DNA of 64,000 bases from Latrodectus hesperus (GCA_037975125.1 CM075855.1:81405085-81469084); one strand, 5' to 3'; numbered from the stretch's first letter, positions 25,086 through 39,420 are shown. Translations and numbers: made by a program. The notes: generated by a model not told the origin, from the sequence alone.

Positions 25086-25989
25086 GAGTGTCGAATCTAA
25101 CTGATATTGGATTACATGTACGGATGCATTGTTTTATATTCAGGTTCAACATTATATCACGATTCATCATACATAGCGATTATATATAGATAGAGTAATG
25201 GCGTACCAATTGCTTTGCATATAGTAAGCAAAAATAATCTCTTGGTGAACGATCAAAATAGTGTATTCCTACTAGAGCCAACAGTTAAGCAGATTTAATA
25301 TCGAGAAAGGATAATATAATATAAGCAACATGAAGTTGCATATTTTCTTGCTGAAATATGTTACGCAATGGATGTCTCGAAAATAGGATAACCTAATAAC
25401 TTTATACATCAAAAATGTAACTAAAATCAAAGCTATAATGATTCGAATAAGAAATAGTGGAGATGTAACTCCGATGAAATCATTCGTTAGTATAAGGGCA
25501 GAACTTTTACAATGGTCGATTCGGAAGTCTCGGTTTTAATCCTACTCATTGTTGATTAAAGGAAAACTTATTGCGTTTATTCTTACTTGCTTACCTTTCG
25601 GAGTGAGAATTACGATCTTTCAGGGTATCGTCTTTTGCTAAGAATGCTTTTCTTAGATAATGCCCCTTGAATAAGGAACATTATCTGTGAAATGTCTTTT
25701 TACAGATCAGAATGTGACAGATGTTCAAATGCTTAACTGTGATTCTCAGCTCTCTTTACAATATCACATAAAAATCAATGGCACTCCATAGATCATATCA
25801 GATAAGGAATTAATTACACGATCTCTGCTACGTGGATTCTCCACGATTCCACCAAATTCATCACGAATGTAGTCATGACAATACTATAGTACAAGAGTTT
25901 GTCTGAAACAATAACGTGGTACCATTCCTGTGTCTCTATTATTGATGTTCGTCAATAGGTCTAATGAAGAAGTTAAAATTGTGGTGAAG
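25086..25989. other. Non-coding region, slightly less AT-rich
   Basis: No gene is supported. A stretch at about 25495-25560 (GGCAGAACTTTTACAATGG, TCGGTTTTAATCCTACTC) vaguely resembles a tRNA-like head but is too diverged to call. Confidence 0.4.
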
Positions 25990-25991
25990 TA

Positions 25992-26769
25992 CAGGGTGAT
26001 CTTTTTTAAAGTGACAGTATTTGGAGCGTCCTGTAGCGCGAACTAATAGCCGAAATGACACCAAACTTGATATTTAGACTAATCAAGACGTGGGAAAAAA
26101 TTCCGTAAAAAAAGGTTTTTGTTCAAAAGTCATCGCTAGGGCATTTTGTGGCGCTACTGTAGTTTACAATAATGAGAATTAGCATAAAACACACGTATCA
26201 AAGCAAAATGCAAATGTTGTTCGATGACACTGCCAGTAATAAGGGCTGTAAAAGCAAGTAGTAGACAGATCCGACAAATAATCTCAGCTGAAGTAAACAA
26301 GCTCCAGTGGCCATGCCTCTCACCTTACCGGAACGGGCGTTTATGTTGGTGGAGTATCAAATTTGTCTATTCTAAAGGACAACATAACAAAGACAGTGCA
26401 GAATATTCCTTGTGACATGTTACGTTCGGCTGTGTGGAACGCTGTACGCAGAATGCACGGTGTTATTTCTGAGAACGGAGCTCACATGGAATGTGGTCTA
26501 ATTCCTCACTGGGGAAGTTAATGTAATAAATAAACATTAATAATTTAATTGTACGATTGTGTGTGTCAGTATTTCTCTTTTCTCACATTTTATACATTGT
26601 AAAGCGCCACAAAATGACGTAGCGGCGATTTTTGGAACTGAATTTTTTTTTAACGGAATCATTTTTCCCGTGTCCTGATTAGTCTGAATACCAAGTTTGG
26701 TGCGATTCCGGCTATTAGATCGCACTACAGGGCGCTCCAAACACTGTCACTTTAAAAAAGATCACCCTA
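25992..26769 (+). mobile_element. Non-autonomous mariner-like element with TIRs (deletion derivative)
   Basis: Terminal inverted repeats begin CAGGGTGATCTTTTTTAAAG on the left and are mirrored at the right end. They extend with interruptions for well over 100 bp (shared ATTTTGTGGCGCT blocks at about 26143-26155 and 26605-26617 on opposite strands). TA dinucleotides flank both ends (25990-25991, 26770-26771), as expected for Tc1/mariner insertion. The middle holds only the first and last parts of a transposase, so the 778-bp element is an internally deleted copy that would need a transposase in trans. Confidence 0.82.
26313..26521 (+). pseudogene. Transposase remnant: N-terminus joined to C-terminus
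   Basis: An ATG at 26313 begins MPLTLPERAFMLVEYQICLF and stops at TAA (26373-26375). It resembles the first residues of helix-turn-helix transposases. About 20 bp later another frame (from 26396) reads QNIPCDMLRSAVWNAVRRMH and ends ENGAHMECGLIPHWGS with TAA at 26519-26521. It resembles the C-terminal helices of the DDxD transposase family seen at 35059-36138. The whole catalytic core is missing between the two pieces. Confidence 0.7.
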
Positions 26770-27119
26770 TATATCAAAATCAACCAAAGCGTCTGTAACC
26801 CAACTAGCAACTAATGCCATTATAATTATTATCTAAGATATTGCTATATAATCGATCCCATTTTCAGTGTTTTTCAAATCGTACATATACGATTATTTGA
26901 AACATTTTTGATGCATAATGGTTCATTGTGGAAATCTCTGTATCATGATAATAATGACATTTACATTTTATCAATACTTCATCAACTTGATTCGATAAAT
27001 TTGAAATCAAATATATCTGATGGATTTTTTTCTTTTTATATAATTAGAATATTCATTTTCATTGCTTCTAATAGTTGATCAGAATAATGAAGTTAGTGTG
27101 GCTGACAGGCTTTTCCTAT

Positions 27120-27600
27120 TGTTACCACTGTCACGAAATGTCTTCGAATGATGCTCTTATAAAGACCTCTCTAAGACAATCTCTCTTCAAACTCCATATT
27201 ACCTCTATCATTAGAATGAAATCCCTTCGAATGATCTAATAAAGACATCTCTAAAACAATCTCTCATCAAGCCCCACGCTATCTATCACTAGAATGAAAT
27301 GTCTTCGAATGCTCTTATAAAGACATCTCTGAAGCAATCTCTCATGGAGCTCCAAACTATCTCTATCACTAGAAGGAAATGTCTTTGAATGTTCTTATAA
27401 AGACATCTCTGAAGCAATCTCTCATGGAGCTCCACACTATCTCTATCACTAGAATGAAATGTCTTTGAATGCTCTTATAAAGACATCTCTGAAGCAATCT
27501 CTCATGGAGCTCCACACTATCTCTATCACTAGAATGAAATGTCTTTGAATGCTCTTATAAAGCCATCTTTAAAACAACCTCCCGTCTAGAGAAAACATGA
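27120..27600. repeat. 80-bp tandem repeat, about 5.6 units
   Basis: The unit contains AATGAAATGTCTTTGAATGC, CTTATAAAGACATCTCTGAA, CAATCTCTCATGGAGCTCCA and ACTATCTCTATCACTAG. The landmark CTTCGAATG/CTTTGAATG recurs at 27142, 27225, 27303, 27383, 27463 and 27543, giving spacings of 83, 78, 80, 80 and 80. Inner units are almost identical while the edge units are diverged, as expected for unequal exchange. Confidence 0.93.
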
Positions 27601-28285
27601 ATAGCATTTAAATGTTTCCTATAGGGAGAATATTTCTTAAATCTAAAACTTAATATTTTCTGCACTGAAACAAAAATTATTTTATTTTTTGATTAAGGGA
27701 ACAGCTTATTAAATTTCTTTTGAATTATGAATAAAAATAACTGATATTATTGTTTACGAGCATTTAAAAGTTATTTTTATATAATCCTCCCAAAGCCTCT
27801 TAAAAATTTCCAAAATTAGTTTGAACAGTCTTATAGTGATATACATAATGGTATGTTATCTATTTAGACAAATATTTGAACTTAAGACATACAATAAAAA
27901 GAATTCAAATCTTTTCGGAAAATATTTGAGAAAAATGCTATCGAAAATTCTAAGCAAATGGAGCGACAATTACATAAAGGTAAGAAATGTGCTAATATAA
28001 AAAGATTTAAAAATAAAGAAAAAGTATTGAATGTTATATATTGTGTGTGAAAAATAAAAGCTATTTATAAAAGTGAAAGATTAGAAATCGATTGAGTACA
28101 TACGAAAAATAATAAGTATTATTTGGTTATCTAATTTGCATTATATAAGGCAAACAGTTTTTGCTTTGTAGTATTGTTATTATAGAAAAAGTACCCATAA
28201 GATTTAAATCAATTTCAAAATTATGAAAAGTTGGGGAAATTGCATAATTTTGATGGCTATTTATCATTTCCGAAAGTCATGCAAG

Positions 28286-31743
<3,458 letters not shown>

Positions 31744-33112
31744 CATGTCCATAAATTAATTATAGGAAGCACGGACTCATAGAAGCACACGGATATCAAA
31801 TTCCAAAGGAAAAATATGCACCTTTAGAAATAACACACTCACAGTCAAAAGTATTATATGCAAATTACAGGAAAGCGCCTGATGACCGAGCTTACGCCAA
31901 AATGACAAGAACGTAAGAGAAGAATATATAAGGACAACTTGGCAAAGAAGGAAATGTGTTCAGAATCAGTTCGGCGCTCAGTGCCACGACTGCTTAAATG
32001 TAACACAGAGGACATATGTAAATGTGTCCTCAGTGTTACATGTTTTAGGTGGTAGAGAATCATCGGCCGCATAGAATGCGGATGTACTAAGATGGCAGTC
32101 GCTGAGGAATTCGGAATCGCTCAAAGTGCCATTGTCAGATTCGGATGCAACCGTTTCATGACAAACTGTGTACAGACGCTAATGGTCTAGTATGGTCTAT
32201 ATGCTAGCAGACCTGTCAAATGTGTTCCGATCACGCCATTCCACAGTTGTCAGAAATCAGTCTGGAGTAGAGAACATGCAATTCGTCACACCGGGCTTGT
32301 GTTATATTTTCTGACCAGTTCAGCTTTAGGTTCCAGTCTGACTCATGTCGAGCGTCCATACGGAGAACGCCAGGTACTCAGTATCACTAATACAAAATCA
32401 GTGAAAGCCAACGTTACGGTGGTGCAGTAGTGTTCGTTTGGGGAGTCATTATACTGACCTCTAAAACAGATATGCACGTTCAAAAGAAAACCAAAACAGG
32501 CCAAATTAATAGAGACATTATTATGAAACAAATTTCTGTTTGTTTAGGGGTGTCATGGACGAGAAATTTGTGTTTATGGATGACAACGCCAGTCCTCACC
32601 CTTCGAACAGTTCCAACAACTGCCTGCAATCAGATGATATCACGCACATGAAATAGTCAGCATTCTCACCGGGCTTGAATCTGATGGAGCATATGTCAGA
32701 TATGTTTGAGGGACGAATTGCAGCCCATTAACCACCTCCTACTTCTGTACAAGTCCTTCGGAGAGCATTGGATTGGCTGAATAGATTTCTTTGCCCCAAG
32801 TGCAGCTTGATAATGTGATCCTCAGCATGTCTCTGTATTCTGAGACGTTGTACGGACTGTATTTCCTAATATAAAGATTCACAATATGCTAACTATCATA
32901 CCAACAACGTATTGTTCATTGCTGTACAGACGCTAAGTGGTGTAAGTGCACCAGAGAGCTCTAATCGTGCCTTGTGTGCCTGGTATCATACATACAAAAT
33001 CTCTTTTGTTCTTTCTCATTTGTTTAATACATGGCCTTATGAATAAATCACGTTTTATTTGCTTCTGCACTTTAGTTCCATGTTCAGACATTACCTTTAA
33101 TTTATGGACATG
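31744..33112 (+). mobile_element. Decayed Tc1-type (DD34E) DNA transposon
   Basis: The inverted end motif CATGTCCATAAATTAA lies at 31744-31759, with its complement at 33097-33112. Between them are worn plus-strand transposase pieces. Flanking TA target dinucleotides are not clear, so the true ends may lie slightly further out. Frames on the minus strand in the same region are shadows. Confidence 0.68.
32056..32850 (+). pseudogene. Decayed DD34E Tc1 transposase
   Basis: The N-terminal helix-turn-helix reads RIIGRIECGCTKMAVAEEFG, then AQSAIVRFGCNRFM (32056-32160). Near 32572 the second catalytic block reads VFMDDNASPHPS. After 34 residues, including one stop (TAG), the third block reads SAFSPGLNLMEHMSDMFEGR. 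The spacing D-x34-E fits Tc1. The central part with the first Asp cannot be aligned. Several stops and frameshifts make this a dead copy. It belongs to a different subfamily from the element at 33253-34659. Confidence 0.72.
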
Positions 33113-33252
33113 ATTATATATTAGAACAGATAATCACAGGTACCATTGCAAAATAAAATCTTTTTAGAAAATACGGACAAATGTTAGTAATACGGTCTAC
33201 AATTAGATGATAAATGTAAATGTAGGATTTTTTACCCATATATATATATATA

Positions 33253-34659
33253 TACTACTGGCCATTAAAATTGCTACACCAAGAAGGAATGCAAATAACA
33301 GAACGATATTTATTGAACACATACATTATAGTGGAAAGAACAAGTGATTAGATTTACAGGAAATTAAGATGTATAGATCTTGAGAAATCAGTATCCAGAG
33401 CAGCCACCTCTGGCTGCAATAACAGCATTTATCTGCCTAGGCATGGAGTCAAACAGAGATTGTATGGCATGTACGGGGATCTCAGTCCATGCAGCTTCAA
33501 CACTATGCCACAGTTCATCGACAGTAGTGGATGGTAAGTGATGGCGCGCCAATCGCTCGGCAACCATTGACCACACGTTCTCAATTGGTGACAGATCGGG
33601 AGAACGTGCTGGCCAGGGTAACATTCAAACCTGTTCTGTATCAAGGAAGTTCAGAACAGTACGGGCAACATGCGGTCGTGCATTTTCCTGTTGAAACAAA
33701 GCATTAGGGAGGTCTCGAAGATAGGGCAGAGCTACGGGCCTTAACACATCGGAAATGTAAAGGTTGCTGTTCAAAGTGCCGGTAATGCGAACAAGAGGTG
33801 ATCGAGACGTGTATCCAATGGCACCCCATACCATCACTCCAGTAGATGGGCCAGTATAGCGATGTCCAATGCAAGCTGGCAATGCGCGTTCTCCACGATG
33901 CCTCCAAACAAGGATGCGGCCATCATGGTTCTGTATACAGAACCGAAATTCATCTCTAAAGATGACGTGATGCCATTCCCGCATCAGGTTCGTCGCTGAT
34001 CACACCATTGAAGGTGCCCCTGTCTGTGACGCAGCGTCAATGGTAGCCGAAGCCATGGTCGCCGTGCAGACAATCCATGCTGCTGCAAACGTCGTCGAAC
34101 TGTTCGAGCAGAAACTTGTTGCCTTGCAAATGACTCCATTTCTCGACTCAGGGTTCGTGACGTGGCTGTACGATCCCTTGTGACCATGCGGATAAGATGT
34201 CTGTCTTCTCTGCTGTTAGTGATGGGGGGTCGCTGAGATCCTACATGACGTTCCGTATGATTGTCCTGAACCCATGGATTCCATATTCTGCTAACATTCA
34301 TGGGGTCTCGACCGACGCGAGCAACAATATTGCGGTACGATAAACCGCAATCCCGGTTGGCTATAATCCTTCCTCGATCAAAGTCAGACACTTGCTGATA
34401 GGCATTTCTTCTTCTTACACGAGGCATTACAACAATGTTCTTTGCCGAAAACAACGTTGAAATGGAAATTGAGTATGAGAAAACTGCTGTCAAATCTCTG
34501 GTTTTATACACATTGTAGATGTCGCTACTGTCGCCTGCTTTGTATGAATGCGCGGAAAATCTAATCATTTGCATATCACAGCAAGTTCTACCTGTCATGC
34601 AAATTTCACGTGTGTGGTGTGCCTCTTTCCTGGTGTAGCAATTTTAATGGCCAGTAGTG
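33253..34659 (-). mobile_element. Tc1-type DD34E transposon, family A, copy 1 (full length)
   Basis: TIRs of about 30 bp start CACTACTGGCCATTAAAATT (the left end has T for the first C). TA dinucleotides flank at 33251-33252 and 34660-34661. The 1,407-bp length and single transposase gene are typical of Tc1. It sits in a (TA)n tract only 14 bp from the next transposon. A 5'-truncated sister copy lies at 60811-61888. Confidence 0.92.
33388..34427 (-). pseudogene. DD34E Tc1 transposase, frameshifted
   Basis: The ATG at 34425-34427 begins MPRVRRRNAYQQVSDFDRGR. Paired helix-turn-helix domains follow (GLSYRNIVARVGRDPMNVSR; SRTLSREMESFARQQVSART). Catalytic blocks are VIFRDEFRF (first Asp), a second Asp changed to Glu in FQQENARPH, and SPDLSPIENVW (Glu). 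Spacing is 34. The total of 1,040 nt is one short of a whole number of codons. A missing base at about 33985 turns an expected RRTW-M junction into TGATG, ending the first frame and opening the next. A second lesion is TGA for Arg (CGA in the sister copy) at about 33622-33624. Loss of the second Asp would itself abolish cutting. It ends GGCSGY. Family recognition is strong and inactivity is clear. Confidence 0.9.
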
Positions 34660-34673
34660 TATATTTATATATA

Positions 34674-36606
34674 CAGGGTGATTATAAAAAAAACTTTGCC
34701 AACATCTGCACTTCTAGCGTCCATTCTATTTAACCGATCAAGATGATACTTCAAATATAGTTCTTTTGAGATATGCGCTCGAGATTCTGTGAATGGCAAC
34801 ACAGTGGCCTTCGCGGTTACAGTTATAGTGACAGAAACTCGAAATTTTCGAATGACAACGCCTACTTTTTACCATCGCAAAATGTTCAGCACATGCGAAA
34901 ACCCTAAATAGCGTTGAAACGGTACCGATATGACCGAAAACCGACGTGTTATACACATACAAACAGTTCTTCAAGGCGCACGGAGGAATAATGCATACGA
35001 CAGAGACAAGACACTGCTCAATGATGAGAACACATAGAGAAAAAAATCTTTATTAATTTCAAACATTTTCCACATGAGTGCCATCACAATCAATTACGCA
35101 TTGCATGCGGAAGACGGTGGACAATGTCGCTGCACGCAACATGGCACGAGGGATGTTTCCAATCTCACGCCGTATAGAATCCTTTAAGTCCGACAATGTT
35201 TGAGGATTGCACAGATAAACTCTGGATTTGAGATAGCCCCAAAACCAGAAATCCATAGGCGTCAGATATGGGGATCACGCAGGCCACGGAAAAGGATAAT
35301 AGCGTGAGATGATGCGATCACCAAAATGCTGATCCAGGAGCCTTTTAACTGACCTCGCTATATGTGGAGGTGCGCCATCTTGCATCCAAATAATGTCATT
35401 GAGTGCATTCAGCCGACGCAACTCCGGTAAGACATAATTTTTCAGCATGGCTGCATACCGAGGGTCCGTTACAGAACATGTTGCAGGGCCAGTCGGGGTC
35501 GTTTCCTCAAAGAAGAACGGGCCCAGAACAAATGTAGCTGTAATGCCGCACCACGCAGTCACTTTGGCGTCAAATAATGGTACTGGCGCCACAGCATGAG
35601 GATTCGTCTCTCCCCAGTGCACACAATTCTTTGTGTTAATGCTGCCATTTAAGGTGAAATGCGCCTCGTCCGTCCATAGTATGCGAAGTGGCCAGTCGTT
35701 ATCCGCATCATATCGTAACAAAAATGCATTTGCGAAGTCCAGATGTTGTTGTGGGTCACCCGGCTCCAACATTTGGACGCGCTGGAACCGATAGGGAAAC
35801 ATGTGAAGTACCGAGCGCAAGAGCTTGCGGACCGTTGAGTTCGGAATATCCAACACGCTAGCTATGCCTCTTGCGGTTTCTGTGTGTCCTGCAGTCACTG
35901 TATGGTGTACTTCCATGACAACGTCCTCAGAAACAGTTGGCCGTCCGGAGCGCTGTTTCTCACAGGTGCAGCCTGTATCTTCGAATTTCCGCACTAAATC
36001 ACGCAGAGCTTGCAGAGTACATGGGCCGCGTCGTTGTCGATGATTGCGGCGATACACACGCAAGGCTTCCGCAGCGTTCATCCCATTTTGGTAATAGAGT
36101 TTGATCAATTCACCGCGAACTTTCCTAGGAAGACTCATATCGTCGGCATGTGCGAGTTCCCGAATGACGACTTCGCATACCCGCTTGGTATTTTATAGGT
36201 TTCCTACGCTGAATATCTGGCGACTGGCGTTCTGTGATTGGTTTCTTGACTCTGTCACATGCAAATTTATTGCGTGCGCCCAGATCGTGTTTTATTGGCC
36301 GGTTTTCAGAACTCTTTTTTGTGTTTGCAGAACACGTCCGTTTTTAGACATATCGGTACCGTTTCAACGCTATTTAGGGTTTTCGCATGTGCTGAACATT
36401 TTGCGATGGTAAAAAGTAGACATTGCCATTCGAAAATTTCGAGTTTCTGTCACTATAACTGTAACCGCGAGGGCCACTGTGTTGCCATTCACAGAATCTC
36501 GAGCGCATATCTCAAAAGAACTATATTTGAAATATCATCTTGATCGGTTAAATAGAATGGACGCTAGAAGTGCAGATGTTGGCAAAGTTTTTGTATAATC
36601 ACCCTG
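34674..36606 (-). mobile_element. Mariner-like DDxD transposon with ~290-bp TIRs
   Basis: Ends read CAGGGTGATTATA, with TA at 34672-34673 and 36607-36608. Long inverted repeats (about 34674-34960 and 36320-36606) are close to identical, for example TTGGCAAAG, CGGTTAAATAGAATGGACGC and CGAAAATTTCGAGTTTCTGT. It is one of two transposons placed back to back in a TA-rich tract. Chance frames of 78-103 codons in the two TIRs are mirror images of each other and are not genes. Confidence 0.92.
35059..36138 (-). pseudogene. DDxD (D-x41-D) transposase with a single stop codon
   Basis: The start at 36138 reads MSLPRKVRGELIKLYYQNGM. An N-terminal helix-turn-helix region runs to about residue 70, followed by a second DNA-binding segment with RSGRPTVSEDVV. 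Catalytic blocks are RILWTDEAHFTLNG (first Asp), IIWMQDGAPPHIA (second) and LTPMDFWFWGYLKSR (third). I count 41 residues between the second and third Asp, which matches the DD41D (rosa/VS) class better than DD34D mariner. A single TGA interrupts FPWPA-stop-SPYL. The usual residue is Arg, so CGA to TGA is likely, and the usual Asp of SPDL is Tyr here. The frame continues without change to ENV and a stop at 35059. One substitution separates it from a full 359-codon frame. Confidence 0.88.
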
Positions 36607-36608
36607 TA

Positions 36609-37529
36609 TATATATATATATTCACATGTTATAAATATAGTATATAAATATAAATGAATTTTCTTTAACGGTAAATATTATTAGGTTTAAAGAAAATGCA
36701 TAGATGTAAAAAATTGGCTACTATTCTATATGAAACGAAGAATAAAAATACAAATGCACACATTTGAATAAAATCACCACGTTTTGAGGTAAAAATCATG
36801 AATTTTTCTTTTAGATGTAGAACTACAAAAGCCAAAAATTGATTGAAAGTTGTTATTCTTAAACAAGACTGGAGTGATTCATCTAAATCTTACGATGATA
36901 TTTTTTCTTTTGTTAGTCGCATAAGAGAAAAATTTTGGTCTTTATATACATCTACTGCTTTTCAAAAATTATTATTATTATTTTTTTTTAGTTATGCTGA
37001 GTTCAAAGCTATGTTTAATAGATTGTGAATGTCTTTTTTTATTTTGCTGTGAAAATTGGTTTTATTGCTACAACTGAATTGTAACAATTAGACCCATTCT
37101 CTTGCATTGATAAATCATAAATAAAAGGCTTGTAAGAAAAAATATTTTTTCCGTCAGAAATAAAATGCAGGACGACCTGAAGATTTTAAATTACTGATAT
37201 GCACTGTAAAAAATTTTCAGTTGTTAAAAATTTGTTCACTCACTGAGTTTTATGCATAAAAAGATTTGATTTATCAAAGAAATATCTGGAATTTTACCCA
37301 TTAAAAAACAAAAAAAAACATTTGTTTAAAATTACTTTTTCACTCATTGCTTTTATAGTTTCCTTATAAATTTGTGTACTTTGCTTTTATTTTATACGGT
37401 ATATATAATGAATTATTAATGAATATGAATATCCTTTCAACAATTTAAATAAGGCTATAAACTGTTGTCAAAAAATCCCTATGAAATGGTTAAGTTCCTC
37501 GTATTCCTAAACTAAAGCCAGTGGAATGA
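36609..37529. other. AT-rich non-coding region
   Basis: Begins in a (TA)n tail of the transposon target. No gene supported. Confidence 0.5.
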
Positions 37530-37790
37530 CAGTTCATCTGGTGGTCAAGACCTACAATGCTCATATATTTAGTGCATAGTTTTCTTGACAGAAAGTACTG
37601 TGGTGCGTAGCCTATATCCCTATTAAGTGGTCAGTCTAACGCGTAACTCCAGTGCTTAGTTCCCAAGCATGCTTGGTACTCAGTTTTATCAACCTACTTA
37701 AGAGATGAAATGCTGAGTCAACCTTGCTTAGCCAGAGAATCGAAACTGAGGCTTGGGAGCGCAAAACGCTACCACTCCTTGTTTTGCTAT
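37530..37790 (-). repeat. tRNA-derived SINE, family S5, copy 1
   Basis: On the minus strand the head reads GGAGTGGTAGCGTTTTGCGC, then a B-box-like GTTTCGATTCT. The body follows (AAGGTTGACTCAGCATTTCA; GAGTACCAAGCATGCTTGGG; CTGACCACTTAATAGGGATA). The palindromic AAGCATGCTT core, with flanking GGGAACTAA, is shared with the copy at 51285-51555. Ends are approximate. Confidence 0.75.
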
Positions 37791-38168
37791 CTGTCATGAA
37801 CTTCATGTTAATCACGATTACTTTGCAAAAGAAATTAAATTTCTGGTGCAGAAATTGACTGATTTTATATTAAGATTAAGAAGATTATCGATACTTTTTC
37901 ACTATGCCTCCGCTTTTGATCCTAAAGAAATAGCATGTTTTTTTTTATTATTATTATTTTTTTTTTATTTTTACTGAGAAGCGAAAATAATATAACATGG
38001 ATACGATTTCATTTGCTCAAAATTTTTTTTAATTTAATATATACTAAATCGTTTTTTGTGTGAGCAGAAATTGACTAAAAAGTCATAAAAAATAGTAAAC
38101 AAACTAAATGCTAAACAGAGCTAAAGCTAGTTGGTGCAAAGGTTTGCTTGGTGATCATTTCGTTGGTT

Positions 38169-39420
38169 CTTCTTCTTAGAGTTGGGTTTGTATGTCATTT
38201 GGCACCTCTGCTTTAATCAGCATTTTATACTATTAACTCCAAACCCAATGTTTCCTAGTTCCAGTTGCTCGGGTCACCTACTTTATTAATAAAGTCCAAT
38301 AACCCTTTAATGGAGTCTAGGTGTAACTCTATAGTATGGATGATGCCTAAAGAAGTTAATCTAGGGAGGGCAAGGGCCTCGCATTCGTAAATGATGTTTG
38401 GCCGTTTCCTCTTGCGTATGACATTTCCTACAGATAGGGTCTTGCTGAAACAGTCCCATTTTATGGAGGTGTTTTCTGAAATAGTAGTGCCCAGTTATGA
38501 GGCCTACGATTAAACGTATCTTCTGCCTAGAGCATCTTAGAATTTCAGAGGCAATCCTCGCTGATGATCCACAGATAATACTTTTAGCGTGGGTTTGACC
38601 AGGAGTGTTGAGCCAAGCTTCATACATCTTCTGTTTTTCCCATCCTAAGAACATTGGTTTTTGCGGTCTTCAAATTGATCCAACAAAAAGGTTCTGCACC
38701 GATGGGAGCAAAAGACGATCCTTGTTTAGCAAGTTCATCAGTCCTTACATTACCTACGATACCTTTGTGCCCTAGCACCCATACAAGGATCACCTTGTAT
38801 CTAGTTGCCAGTTCTGTAAGATTGTTTCTACATTCCAAAATAATTTTAGATTTGATTTCGAAAGAATTGAACGCTTTTAAAGCGGCCTGACTTTCACTAA
38901 AAATGAGAATCCGCTTACCGTGGTAGCCCTTCCTCATATTTAGTCGCAGACAGTGGATAATGGCCAAAACTTCTGCCTGGAAGACCGTAGCGTATCGCCC
39001 AAGGCTTACAGATAGGCTGGTACTTGGTGACACGCCACATACTCCCAGTCCTGAGAGGCTGTTTTTCAGTGATCCATCTGTGTACCAGATTAGATCTCCT
39101 GTTTTAGTTTCAAACATGTTATTGTTCCATTCGTCTATAGTCGGAAAAACTATTTCAAATGTCCTTTCAAACAAGTATGACTTTTCCATGATGTCCGAGG
39201 GCATCAGGAAAGTAGGATCTTGAATTTTCCCGGTAATACCCCTGTGCCCTTTGGCAACAGGTTGGTCGTACCATTGGTTTTGTAGCTTCCTTCTGTATGC
39301 AGTCATTCTATGGCAGTGCTGCAGATGAAGATGTCTAAGGGAGTCAGATCCAACATAACTTCCAATGCTCTGGTTAGCGCGGTGGACATTGCTCCTGTGA
39401 TGCAGAGGCAGGCCAGTCTT
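38169..39420 (-). mobile_element. 5'-truncated LINE retrotransposon, copy 2
   Basis: A 12-bp direct repeat (ATTTCGTTGGTT at 38157-38168, ATTTTGTTGGTT at 39421-39432, 11 of 12 matching) brackets the unit. The 3' end is at the left, with a TTCTTCTTCTTAG complement of the AAG-repeat tail and a 3' UTR shared with the LINE at 22377-23299. Only the end of the reverse transcriptase region, RNase H and the zinc knuckle are present, as expected from incomplete target-primed reverse transcription. Confidence 0.88.
38270..39420 (-). pseudogene. LINE ORF2 fragment: thumb end, RNase H, zinc knuckle
   Basis: Near 39415 one frame reads ACLCITGAMSTALTRALEVM, a motif typical of the segment after the reverse transcriptase in I/R1/jockey-type LINEs. 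A frameshift near 39330 moves to the frame reading LQHCHRMTAYRRKLQNQW. RNase H follows: IWYTDGSLKN (first catalytic Asp), VFQAEVLAI (Glu), IFSESQAALKAF (the usual Asp replaced by Glu or lost) and VLGHKGIVGNVRTDELAKQG (His and final Asp). After a second frameshift near 38630 the frame reads IICGSSARIASEILRCSRQK, and the C-x2-C-x8-H-x4-C knuckle DPICRKCHTQEETAKH is partly out of frame at its end. Non-functional fragment. Confidence 0.85.

Noticed and set aside
27120..27600. CRISPR-like array
   Set aside because: The whole 80-bp unit repeats with no variable spacers, and the genome is eukaryotic. It is a simple tandem repeat.
31854..32531. Minus-strand open frames in the 31.8-32.5 kb region
   Set aside because: They are antisense shadows of the decayed plus-strand Tc1 element.
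34738..34974. 78-codon minus-strand frame and its mirror at 36259-36543 on the plus strand
   Set aside because: They are the same sequence in the two terminal inverted repeats of the DDxD transposon, not a gene pair.
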